A stretch of DNA of 64,000 nt, taken from NCBI RefSeq assembly GCF_018991925.1, contig NW_024732238.1, forward strand, positions 7,556,623-7,620,622. The letters are read 5' to 3'. Below the pieces are notes generated by a model. The model had not been told where the DNA came from. It saw only the letters and a program-made list of their open reading frames with translations, and made no database searches. The DNA comes from Homarus americanus. Lineage: Eukaryota; Arthropoda; Malacostraca; Decapoda; Nephropidae. This document shows positions 1 through 11,132 of the stretch, in pieces. The position numbers and the translations under genes are program-made. How positions within the stretch are numbered: the first letter of the stretch is position 1; every line of letters starts with the position of its first letter.

Positions 1-240
1 AACTCGCCAGCAAATTTTCCACCTTTAGCAGCACCTTGTTCTGGATATTGGATCATTTAGTACCTGCAGACTTTGTGATTTCATGTGCTCTTGATCTTGG
101 CTGCATCCTTTTAATAGTATTAATCGTAGATTTGTTCACTCCATGCTGGCTAGATCAGCTTGACGGTTCCTTTCGCAAATTTGAATTATCTGGTATTTCA
201 CTTCGTAGCTTAGGAATGGCGTTTCTTCTTTGGCTTAGGG
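1..240 (-). pseudogene. Tigger/pogo-like transposase N-terminus, degenerate and cut by the window edge
   Basis: Minus-strand translation gives pieces of a CENP-B/psq-type helix-turn-helix in different frames. About 210-145 reads EVKYQIIQICERNRQADLAS. About 140-52 then reads HGVNKSTINTIKRMQ followed by PRSRAHEITKSAGTK, and about 45-1 reads VLLKVENLLAS. GVNKSTI..IK is the recognition-helix signature of Tigger/pogo transposases, and the LLKVENLL piece matches the start of the second CENP-B DNA-binding domain. A stop near 210 and one frameshift near 140 disable it. The catalytic DDE domain would lie left of base 1. A domesticated CENP-B-like gene is possible but unlikely given the breaks. Confidence 0.6.
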
Positions 241-1744
241 CGGCTGGGTCCAGGTAAGGAAAGGTTTGTGTCGTGTGGTCCGTGGAAGCTTATTTCACAG
301 AACAATGGATGCACGATACACGCTTTGGCCTGGAGGATGAAACTGCCACGGTTAGTCATCAGCGCCGTTTTTCCTCCCTCCTCTGGCGGGTGACACGCTA
401 TTACTTAAACCAATTACAGCCAGCAGCGGTGGAGGTAGGGATGCATGGCCAATCACAGTCCGACATGTCATATGACGCCACTGATAACGAACAGAGACAT
501 GCACTGCGCAACCTACCGCATGGCTTGCCCAGGCGGAGGCGGAGCATGGAGGGGTGAATCTAAAATAAAGGCCGAGCCAGACACTCTGCGCAGATAAGGG
601 TAGATGCAACGCGAAAGTGAAAGTTCGTTCTTTAGGCACCGCGTAAAATGAGAAATCATGAATGTGAAAAACCGCTGTAAAGCGTAATACTGCATTTTTT
701 ATTCTTTGCCATTAGTGGTTAGCTACTTGACGTGTTCCATTTATTAACATTAAATAACGCTACTTAAAACTTATATATTATTTTTTTTTACATTAACTCA
801 GCTACAACAGGTCTTATTTTCTTCATTTTCTCGTAGAACTATCTTCCGAATCCCGACTGTAAACACAAAAAAATAATGGTGTCCCATCTTCTTGTGTGAC
901 ATATTATTATTCATTTACTGTATTGTTTGTGCATTCAGAAACATTATTTAAAGAATATAGTTTACTTTTCATTAATTGTATTGTTTTAGGAAAAGAGGGT
1001 AAAGCCACACAAAAGATATGAAAAGGTCACACTTTGGAACGAATCTCATTATTATTGCTTTATTTTAATGGAAATTAATGATTCATGTGACGGATCTTTA
1101 CACTGCAATATTGGAGGACACATTAACGTCGTTATTCGTGCTGTTTACTGTAGTGGAGTTCTGACAGCTTTCTGTAACTAGTATCTAGACTAAGACATCA
1201 CAGTCAGCACTGTATTTTATGGAATATAAGAATTTTTGTTCTGGAAATGGCAAAAATCGGCCTTCGGCCTGTTTGCAGTTATGTCTCCTGCCAATGGATC
1301 CCCTGTTGCTGTCTCCAGTAGACTAAATTATAAATTTAACCCACCCACAATTAAAAATGATTTGCTTATTAAACGTTTTTAATATTTTAATTAGTTAAAA
1401 CAATTATTGTGTCATCAAAGTCGATCTATAACTACTTTGTACTTACCGAGGACGCTTAACCTGAGACAGTTAACATCCGTGACGCAGGCAGGCACTACCT
1501 CAGTGGTGGCTACAGCTATTTAACTCTTACAAGCATTACACCTTAATGTCACACCTGCAAAAAATTTCATTCACAACACTGATACAAAATGAAGACCATA
1601 GATAACTTTCTTTCTTCACATTTACATATGTTAACATCATGTTGGCATTACTAACAAGTTAGACTAGTCACCAACCATATATACTGATTAAGCTGTTAAC
1701 CCCATTGGTGATGCACAGTATTTAAGTTTCTTCATTTATTTTAC
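241..1744. other. Geneless stretch, no feature recognised
   Basis: Bases 241-700 are relatively GC-rich, with two CCAAT-type motifs near 409 and 450. From 700 on the DNA is AT-rich. I see no supported coding exon, no 5' LTR matching the 3' LTR at 5246-5709, and no recognisable RNA. Short open frames here show no family motif. Confidence 0.6.
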
Positions 1745-4700
1745 ATGATATACAGTCCCCTGCAACTACTCGGGAAGCGGCATCAACAGGGATTGGTAGA
1801 CGCCACAGTCCCCGTCACTTCAGGCGTCTCACTATTGCACATCACCGACCGCACCTCCGGCAGGAAATTCCTCGTCGACACAGGTTCATCGGTCAGCATC
1901 ATCCCTCCCTCACTGCAAGACACATCAAAGCAACCCTCTTACAACTGTTCGTTGCCAACGGTACCCCCATCGCCTCCTACGGAGCACACATCCTCATTCC
2001 TCGCCTTAGACCTCGGTCTTCCCAAGACTCTGCTCTGGTCATTCGTGGTAGCAGACGTCTCTCAACCCATCCTTGGTTTCGACTTCCTCACCTTCCACAA
2101 GCTCGGCGTCGACCCAAGCCACCTCTACCTCATCCATGAGCCTACAGCACACACGATCCGGGGTACACGTGCCGCAGACACCGACACTATCACATGCCTC
2201 TGGCCATCCAACGAGTTCTCCCCCTGCTCGAGAAGTTCAAGGAACTTTTCTCACCCCGAGTCTCTCCACCTTCACCTACGTCGGGAATTATCCACCACAT
2301 CGAAACTAAAGGACCTCCAGTCTTCTCACGCCCTCACCGCCTTCGCCCTGAGCTCCTGAACGCAGCCAAGGCGGAATTCAACAGACTCCTGCAAGATGGC
2401 ATCATTCGACCTTCAAAGAGTCCCTGGGCATCGCCTCTACACATGGTTCCAAAGCCATCATCCAACGACTGGAGGGTATGTGGTGACTACAGAGCTCTGA
2501 ACCTCGTCACCAAACCTGACAGGCACCCTATCCCGCATGTCCAGGACTTCCACCACAAACTCCATGGCAAGACCATCTTCTCGAAGATCGACTTGGAGCG
2601 TGCCTTCCACCAGATCTCAGTAGCACCTGCAGATACCCAGAAGACAGCCCTCATAACTCCGTTCGGTCTCTTCGAGTATGTCTTCATGAGTTTTGGTCTA
2701 CGCAATGCAGCCCAGACCTTCCAGAGGTACATGGACCACATGCTTCACGACCTCGATTTTGTCACTGTCTACATAGACGACATTTTCGTCGCATCTCCGA
2801 CGCCTGCCGAGCATCTTCGCCACCTACAGCTCCTTTTCCAACGCCTGCAGAACAACAACATGAAAGTTCACCCTGCCAAGTGCGTCTTCGGAGCCTCCAC
2901 CATCGACTTCCTCGGTCACAGAGTTTCGCCGAGCGGCATCCAACCCCTGCCACAGAAGGTAACTGCCATTAGGGAGTTCCCCAAACCTGAAACGGCGAAG
3001 AAACTCCGAGAATTCCTGGGTTTAGTCAATTACTACCACCGCTTCATTGCCCACGCTGCTACCGTCCTCGTGCCCCTCTACGATCTTCTCAAGGGACTCC
3101 CAAAGACATCTCACAAGCCTTTCATTTAGACTCAAGAGGCTGTTACGGCATTCACCACTATCAAGCAGCACATCACACGCCTTATCCTCCTGGCTCACCC
3201 TGCACCCAACGCCCGGATCACTCTCACAACAGACGCTTCTTCTACTGCCCTGGGCGCCCATTGCCTTCTTCTCACAGCAGCTTCAACCACCACGCCTCAA
3301 GTACAGCGCCTTCGATCGAGAACTCCTGGCCGTATACCTTGCTGTTTTGCATTCCAGCACTTCCTCGAGGCCCGTCAGTTCACCATCTTCACCGATCACA
3401 AGCCCCTCGTCCACGCCTTCGCTTCAGCCTCCCAGTCACATACACTTCGTGTCCTTCGCCACTTGGCTTACATCTCGGAGTTCACCAGCGACATCCAACA
3501 CATAAAAGGCAGCCACAACGAGATCGCTGACACCCTCTCTCGTTGTATATCCAGCATTCTTCCCTCATCTCCACCCATGGATTACAGACAGCTCGCCGTG
3601 GCTCAAGAGAACGACGAAGACCTTGCAGCATACAAGACATCTCCCTCAGGTCTCGCCCTTCAAGAACTCCCCGTTCCCGGCACGAACATCAAGTTGTGGT
3701 GCGACATGTCCTGTGGGCAGCCTAGACTGTTCGTGCCTCACGTCCACCGCCGCGCCATCTTCAACCGCATCCATGGTCTCAGCCACCCGGGTGTACAGGC
3801 CTCCCAGCGCCTCCTCACGCAACGTGTCGTCTGGCTCGGCATCAAGGCCAATACTAGGAAATGGGCTGCCCAGTGCCTGGCCTGCCAGTCCTTTAAAATA
3901 CATCGACACACGCGGGCCCCCTTAGAAACCTTTCCTATACCCAAAGGACGCTTCCAGGTAGTGCACCTCGACATCGTGGGACCTCTTCCATCATCCTGTG
4001 GCAACACCTACATCTTCACCTGCATTGACCGTTTCACCAGGTGGGCAGAAGCCATTCCCATGCCCAATGCTACAGCAGTCTGCCGTCCGCGCCTTCCTGT
4101 CAGGTTGGATCTCCCGTTTCGGTCCCCCCACGACCGTCATCACTGACCGAGGAGCCCAGTTTGAGTCACAACTCTGGCACAGCCTCCTACAGTTCCTCGG
4201 CTCTTCTAGGCACTGCACTACCGCTTACCACCCTCAATCCAACGGCATGGTAGAGCGGTTTCACCAGCAGCTGAAGGGCGCAATCAAGGCACAGCACGAC
4301 CCTTACAGCTGGACGGATGCTCTACCCTTAGTGCTCCTCGGCATCCGTGCATCACACAAGGAGGACATGGACTGCAGCCCAGCAGATCTCACCCTAGACG
4401 AAGCCCTTCGCCTACCCGGAAAATTTTCACTCCCTCCTGACCTCGACCACTCCACTCCTACCGTCTGTCAGGACCTACTGCAAAAACTACAACAAGCAGT
4501 TTCTGCATTCAGATCTACTGCCCCACGCCAGCCTACTCGGCGCCCTGAACACATCCCTCCTGCACTACTCAATGCCGAGTATGTCTTCGTCAGGCGCGAT
4601 GCTCGCCGCAACCCACTTCAATGCCCCTAAGACAGACTCTTCCAGGTTGTTGCACGTTCAGCGAAGTTCCTGACGATCATCCGCAATGGCAGACACGACA

Positions 4701-5212
4701 CCGTCAGCATAAACCGAGTGAAGCTGGCCTCCTTACCCGTTGGGCCCCCAGCCCAGCATTACCCCCAACAAACTACGCCTTCACCAGTCTGCCCGCAGTT
4801 ACCACTTGCAGCAACACCCCGTCCACGACATTTCTGGGCACCCTCTTTTCATCCTCAGGTACCTACTGCTCCTGTCGTGGACCCTGCTGCTGACGTGGAC
4901 CCTGCTCCTGTCGTGGACCCTGCTCCTGACGTAGACCCTGCTCCTGACGGGGACCCTCCTCCTGATGTGGCCCCTGCTCCTGACGTGGACCCAGACACCC
5001 CAACCAGTGACCCTGAGGACTTTGCTCCTGCCGCAAGAGAAGCACCACATTCCTTGCCTGTTCAACCTTCTCTCATCCACAACCCTCCTTCTCCCTCTGT
5101 TTCTCCCACAGGTTTTGTGTCACTAGGCGGAGTCGTCACCCGTAGCGGCCGAGTCGTACATACACCTGCCTGGTATGTCTCACATGTGGGGCACAACCCT
5201 GCCGACAACTAG
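1745..5212 (+). mobile_element. pol: Ty3/gypsy retrotransposon pol region, 5'-truncated and broken
   Basis: Domains run in Ty3/gypsy order. Aspartic protease: LVDTGSS near 1875. Reverse transcriptase 2194-3129: YIDDI near 2770. RNase H: TDAS near 3230 and FTDHKPL near 3390. Integrase 3700-4630: HHCC finger with RIHGLSHPGV and CLACQ, then the DDE residues in HLDIVGP, ITDRGAQF and NGMVERFH. The 3' tail ends in TRSGRVVHTPAWY. Breaks: TAG at 3127-3129 between RT and RNase H; TAA at 4628-4630; a frame change near 4075-4083 inside the integrase; and compensating frame-change pairs in the protease (about 1925-1990) and RNase H (about 3255-3350). The gag gene and 5' LTR are missing, so homology starts just upstream of the protease. 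This is a dead copy. GC content is clearly higher than in the flanks. Confidence 0.95.
4866..4995 (+). repeat. 18-bp coding minisatellite in the gypsy pol tail
   Basis: About seven units of roughly 18 bp (like GTGGACCCTGCTCCTGAC) encode a VDPAPD-type repeat. The tract lies between the integrase and the conserved C-terminal TRSGR motif. The frame stays open, so the expansion probably happened while the element was coding. It forms an acidic, proline-rich linker; no function is inferred. Confidence 0.85.
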
Positions 5213-5228
5213 TCTCCTGCTGCGCCCG

Positions 5229-5245
5229 GAGGGGAGGGGGAGTAT
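5229..5245 (+). other. Polypurine tract of the gypsy element
   Basis: A purine run (GGAGGGGAGGGGGAG) lies directly upstream of the TG that opens the 3' LTR. This is the usual place for the plus-strand primer. Confidence 0.8.
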
Positions 5246-5709
5246 TGTAGTGGATACTCTCCCCTACAACTGCCGACTGATCACCTGCCATTGGCTTACC
5301 AGCCAATCAGCTTACAGCCAGCGACGTCGACAGACTAAGTCTCAGGTACGGACAGAGGAGTACTATCGCGACTGAGGCTTGAGCTTCAACGTCTCAGCCA
5401 GGATCAGCGCTCCCGTCCTCTCTCGCGCACTGCACGGTGACTGGCCCCGCACATTTCACACCTTTTCACACCTCGTGTCTCTGATCCTGAGCAGTTGTAT
5501 AAATACGCGTAGGCCTGGCTGTGGAGGTCATTACTAGAGGAATAAAGATGAGAGTGACCAACCAGCTCCACTAAGAACCTGGCAGGCCTCTCCATACAGT
5601 GTACCTTTAGACTAACACAACTAACACTTAACTAACACCTAAAAAAAAAAAAAAATGTGACTACCCTCCCAGTTACACAAGGACCTGGGCGGGCTCACTA
5701 ACTCCAACA
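5246..5709 (+). mobile_element. 3' LTR of the Ty3/gypsy element
   Basis: It opens TGTAGTGGATACTC right after the polypurine tract and closes ...CTCCAACA, giving about 464 bp with near-matching TGTWG/CAACA ends. Inside are a CCAAT motif near 5303, a TATA box (TATAAATA, 5498-5505) and a polyadenylation signal (AATAAA, 5541-5546), the expected U3-R order. An A14 run lies at 5641-5654. No second LTR is in the window, so target duplications cannot be tested. Confidence 0.8.
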
Positions 5710-6086
5710 ATAACAAATAATAATAATAAGCAGCATTATATAAATAAACCAATATTAATACAAAGGTCTGACGACCCAAGGGAGCAGAACAAAGACAAAA
5801 CACCAATAAGAAAGATGAAGCGATCTGGTTGAGCCCAGATTCTTTCTACTCCTACTGTATTTCAGTTTCACCACTTTTCCTTCAACTCCTAATAATCTTC
5901 TTTCACCTCTTAACTAAAGACTTCGTATCGTATCGTGGAGGTCATTCTAATCTACTCTCCTGAACCAGCAAGACCTCTCAACAAGTGCCTCACCAACCAG
6001 CTCCCTCAAAAAGTTCCTCACCCAACAGGACCTCTGAGCAAGCTTCTCACCACACATCAACTCCCTAGCACTGCACTGTACATACA

Positions 6087-6087
<1 letters not shown>
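5710..6087. other. Geneless stretch with a degenerate ~30-bp tandem repeat
   Basis: No gene seen. From 5935 to 6060 a unit resembling AACCAGCTCCCTCAAAAAGT followed by CCTCACC recurs about three times with divergence. The phrase GTGGAGGTCATT at 5935 also occurs in the gypsy LTR at 5521, so part of this may be LTR-derived. Confidence 0.4.

Positions 6088-6158
<71 letters not shown>
6088..6158. repeat. (AT)n microsatellite
   Basis: An uninterrupted AT dinucleotide run of about 70 bp, followed by a short ACAT run. Confidence 0.97.
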
Positions 6159-6163
<5 letters not shown>

Positions 6164-6491
6164 CATACAGAAAACGCATTGTGAGTTTTTATTCTACCTC
6201 CATCCTGAGTGTGAGATATCTTTCATGTACACTCTCACCAAAAAGTATCGGTGCAGGGTGAGATCGACGACTTCGGAAACGATACGTATACACTGTGATA
6301 TGTCGGGAAGGTTGGTAGGTGTATCCTCATAACCTCCCCCCCCACTTGGTGTTGCCATATGGCTGACAATCAGTGTGTTTGTTTTTTCTTTTCGGATTGT
6401 TGCTTTGTGTCGACTGAATGATGAGCGAGGATTCGGTTTCGGTGAACTTGGGTATAAAACAGAGGCAATATGAAGCAGTAGAGATCTACAC

Positions 6492-6722
6492 ATGCCAAAC
6501 GACATGGAAACCTCAGAGGGAACATGAGGAGCTATTATTGCCCTTCATAACGAAGGGTTCGGCGTCACAGATATTAGCCGGCGGGTTGGTGTCCACAGGA
6601 ACACCGCTGCACGATGGATTCGGCGATACCTCGAAACTGGTGCTGCAGATGACAGGTCTCGGAGCGGCCGTCCACGCTGCACCACCCCTCAGGACGACCA
6701 GGTTGAGTGGTTTATTTGGTAG
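6492..6722 (+). pseudogene. Tc1/mariner-type transposase N-terminal HTH fragment
   Basis: The frame from 6492 encodes GAIIALHNEGFGVTDISRRV, then GVHRNTAARWIRRYLETGAA and DDRSRSGRPRCTTPQDDQ. This is the paired HTH plus GRPR hook of Tc1-like transposases. A TGA at 6525-6527 (probably an old CGA Arg) and a TAG at 6720-6722 break it, and no DDE domain follows. The other open frames across this segment are shadows. Confidence 0.75.
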
Positions 6723-7579
6723 CATAAATTATTGTGGCAATATTCACAAGTATCACCAATAATTTTGTTAACAGGGGGCTCCTCATATTTCACACTGTCT
6801 ATTTATCACTTCCCGACCTTATTTATAAAGGTTTGTTTCACTTGACCAGGGTTGCCAACATACGGCTGGAACAACTCGCCTTTCCCAATACCTAGCGTCA
6901 CTGGTCTCAAATTGTTCACACTACAGTATGCACCGATACTTTTTGTTGCGAGTGTACGTACGTATGTGAGCCCATGCAAAGAGATAATAGACAAGCAAAG
7001 AGAATTTGACAACTGGCCACATACAGTAAGCTACAGTATAATAACAACAGGGCAAGTGCTTGATAAGGTTCACAAGAGAAGACCAATAAGTGTTCGTAGT
7101 TATGGGGGGAAATGTGTCAATATTAAATTTCAGTACCGACGACAAAAATATAAAATGAGTAACAATATCACCACTGAACGTCACAAGAAACACGCACACA
7201 GCTGTAGTGTACTGTTATTATAACATCAGTAGGTCTTGTGGTCAGTGTATAGGTGTAGCGCAGTGTAGTGTACATCACCATCAATAACAGTCACTACCAA
7301 CCATTAGAACAACAATTTATAAACGTAATTAACTCACAAAAAAAAATTATTAAATAAATCAACACGTGACACACGGCAACTCCACCACAAGTTGGGCACC
7401 ACAGGCAATATTTAGAGGAAGCGATACAGGAAGTAAGTGTCAGTCAGAGTCTGGTGAGAGCTAAGACAAGAGGAAGAGTTTGAAGAGGAGCTTACCTACT
7501 ATTGAGTGTAATCAGGAAAACGCTTCTCACACACAAATCACACTCCAAGGAGGGAATTGTTGTGATTGCAAGTTGCTGG

Positions 7580-7604
7580 TCAAGAGAGAGAGAGAGAGAG
7601 AGAG
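7580..7604. repeat. (GA)n microsatellite
   Basis: A short GA run in non-coding DNA. Confidence 0.9.
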
Positions 7605-7797
7605 ATGAGCCCCCGTAGTATGGCAGGTACTGTACTGTTGAATGTCACCCTGAGAAGACACATTTTTTGTGGTTGTGTTGTGGTCCTTGTAAACGAAAGT
7701 GAACTGAAGATTATTTAATTATTATCGAGAGGTTGGTCTGTTCTTTGTTATGATCTTTATTGTCCAGTGTTTGGTAATGGCACGCTGGATAACACCC

Positions 7798-7908
7798 TTC
7801 ACAAAACCTAGCCTAACCTAACCTAATCTGACCTAACCCAACATAACCAAAAATTATCTAACCTAACATAACCTAACCTAATTTAACAACTAAACCTAAC
7901 CTGACTGT
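7798..7908. repeat. Degenerate AACCT (telomere-type) tract
   Basis: Many CCTAA/AACCT units with single-base variants (CTGACC, AACATAACC). The complement is the arthropod telomere unit TTAGG. Conserved arms of the dispersed foldback family are not obvious here, so this may be a bare core. Confidence 0.7.
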
Positions 7909-8174
7909 CAATTGAATTACAGTAGGAACATAATAGAATCTAGTCTCATTAAACATACCGAATCCGTCAACATGAATTTGAGTAATGGTATGTATAAATT
8001 GGATAATTTCGTAATTAAGAAGATTTGTAACCAGGTGAGAAGGTTGGGTCAGCTTACCCTCTGACCTGACTACCGACCGCTGTGGTGCTTTTGTGAAGAT
8101 TAGTAGGGTCACTACCTATACCTGACCACTGTGGACTTGTTCTCACCCTCCTCTGTATATATATAACTTGTTCT

Positions 8175-8656
<482 letters not shown>

Positions 8657-9039
8657 AGTTGGTTTCTCTTTACGCTGATCTACGCACATTTCCGATTCTT
8701 AACTATAGAGTACGTTATTTTGTGAGAACTGCACGTTGCTCGGGGGAAAAAAGCTCTGCCTAAGAGTCGCTATATAATTTGTGAAGAACACCACAATATT
8801 TAGTGTGCGTTCCTCTTTGCACACGCACACACACAGGAGTGCACGAAGCGGAAGAAGCGCAACCACACCAGAAATTAAAACTTTTTGGAATGAGCCACGT
8901 CTTGAAATAAACCGTTACAGACCTCTCTAACTCACACCGTATCTGCACTTGGTAATAACACTGGCGGGAAGCTAGTGATTGAACTCCTGAGGGAGGTGGT
9001 GGCGAAGATGAAATGGAAGACAAGGATTGGAAGCCAAAC

Positions 9040-9270
9040 GGATCACCTGAATATTACTCACCCCAGCTTATTTTATATACTGTAAAGATTAACCACGATA
9101 ACCTAATTTAGCTTAAACTTGACTTAGCTTAAAGTAACCCCTCAGGTATCGTTAAGGTGGTTATTCTTCAAGTAAAACAAGCTTGGGAGTCTATTTTTCA
9201 AGTGAAATGAACTGAGGTGATTAATCTTCCGGTGAAATAAGCCGGGGATGTCTAAACTTCAGGTAATCCA
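9040..9270. mobile_element. Dispersed foldback repeat with AACCT-type core, copy 1
   Basis: It opens GGATCACCTGAATATTA and closes TTCAGGTAATCC, an imperfect terminal inverted repeat. The left arm has CACCCCAGCTTATTT. The right arm repeats the complementary motif three times (TTCAAGTAAAACAAGCTTGG and relatives). The centre holds AACCTAATT and GGTATCGTTAAGG. No coding capacity; see the first finding. Confidence 0.6.
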
Positions 9271-9971
9271 GCCAAACTATAAAAACCTTATAATTAAAAT
9301 AACAAACCAGCAGAGAGGAAGCAACAACAGAACGAGAACTTAACAAAATCGTAAGAAACGTGGAAAAACTGGGAGAAGCATCTTTTAACAAGCCCGTTAA
9401 TCTCCCCGTGTTGCCAACTATCAGAAGTGGTTAGTTCTACTCTTGTTTCTCTCCCCTATCCTTCCTCCCTTCTCTCAATCCTCCCCATTCTTTCCTCCTT
9501 TCTATCTTCCTCCACACTGCTTTATACAACTCAAGTCATTAGATCCACCCAACCATTACACACCTCTACGGTACAATAACCTCCACTTATCACTGTACGC
9601 ACCGCCCAAGAAAATCATCCTTTACAAATACACGGCACCATATAATCAACCTCTTATCTGGAGAAGCCAATTGAGAAAGACTCCCGAGAACGACCAATAA
9701 AATACCACCATTCTGTTATCCCCATTAAAAAAATAACTCTCCACCCAGGAAGTAGTATCCGTTAACCTCCAGTCCTCTTACGTGATGATGGGAGGGGAAA
9801 AAAGAGACACGTTAATAACGACGCTTGAGCTACAAGGCATTGAACATCAAACCACACGTCTTTATATCCGGGAATTTGCGACCCACCTCTGCTTTTGATA
9901 TACGTGCAGTTGGTCCTTACTTCCTTCCTTCCTTTCCTTCTTCTCCCTCCCTCCTGTCCCCCCTCAGTCTT

Positions 9972-10967
9972 ATAAGAACATAAGAAAATAAGGAGTCTGC
10001 AATAGGTCGGTTGGCCTGTGCATGGCAGTTCCTGTCGAGAGTTACTACCACTCTCTATCATCCATGAATCTATCCAGCCTCCCATTGAAACTTTCCAGAG
10101 TTCCAGCACTTACTACAAAGTTGCTAAGCTTGTTCCACTCGTCCACCACCCTATTTGTAAACCAGTTCCTTCCTATCTCCCTCCTAAACCTAAACTTATC
10201 CAACTTGAATCCGTTGCTCCGAGTCCTATACTGCTCGGATATTATAAGAACTTTATCTATATCACCTTTATTGATTCCTTTCACCCACTTGAATACTTCT
10301 ATCATATCTCCCCGCACTCTTCGTCTTTATAGGGAATACAAGTTTAGTTTCTTTAACCTATCCCGATATGGAAGGTTTCTAAGTCCCGGAATCATTTTCG
10401 TCATTCTTCGCTGCACCGACTCTAGTGAATTGATATCCATTCTATAATAAGGGCACCAGAACTGAACCGCATAATCGAGGTGCGGCCTGACTAGCGCAAG
10501 ATATAGTTGCAATAAGACCTCTGCACTCTACTTACACTTCTAGATATAAAACCCAATACTCTGTTTGCCTTATTTCGAACATTAACGCACTGTTTTCTAG
10601 GCCGTAGGTCCGGGCTTACAAGTACCCCTAGGTCTCTTTCACAAGTCGACTTCTCTAGGTTGATGTTGTTAAGGCTGTATACATTGACAGTATTTGTTCT
10701 TCCAATATTAAGTACGCTACACTTGCTGGTGTTGAATTTCATTTGCCATTTTTCAGACCACCCCTGCATTTTATTTAGATTCTCCTGTAATGCATTTGCA
10801 TCCTGCCCTGAATTAATCTGTCGCCCTATTTTGGTGTCATCCGCAAACTTGCTTATGTCACTGCTGATCCCAGTATCTAGATCGTTTATGTAGATTATGA
10901 ACAAGAGTGGGCCTAGTACTGACCCCTGGGGAACCCCACTGGTTACACGACCCCACTCAGATTTAAC
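9972..10967 (-). mobile_element. LINE (CR1/jockey-like), subfamily A, 5'-truncated copy 1
   Basis: Minus-strand coding from 10967 down reads [32 protein letters not shown] (RT catalytic core), then [20 protein letters not shown] and the C-terminal [15 protein letters not shown] 4-bp deletion near 10529, relative to the copy at 15828, shifts the frame. The 3' end carries TTCTTATGTTCTTAT at 9972-9986. The endonuclease part is absent. Confidence 0.92.
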
Positions 10968-10974
10968 ACCATCT

Positions 10975-11080
10975 ACCTCCCTCCCTCCCCTAAGTCTTCT
11001 ACAGTGTACCTCCCTCCCCTAAGTCTTCTACAGTGTACCTCCCTCCCCTAAGTCTTCTACAGCGTACCTCCCTCCCCCTG
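10975..11080. repeat. 29-bp minisatellite
   Basis: About 3.5 nearly identical units (CCTCCCTCCCCTAAGTCTTC plus TACAGTGTA), period exactly 29 bp. It starts about 8 bp from the truncated 5' end of the LINE and ends about 50 bp before the sulfotransferase start codon. Confidence 0.95.
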
Positions 11081-11132
11081 TGGGATAATCACAAAGAAAA
11101 TCCGTCGTAATTAATGTTTTGTTACAGGTGTG

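Noticed and set aside
6421..6762. 114-codon plus-strand frame over the Tc1 fragment
   Set aside because: The neighbouring frame encodes the recognisable transposase HTH; this one is a shadow.
10018..10447. Plus-strand open frames of 104-141 codons
   Set aside because: Antisense shadows of the LINE reverse-transcriptase C-terminus on the minus strand.
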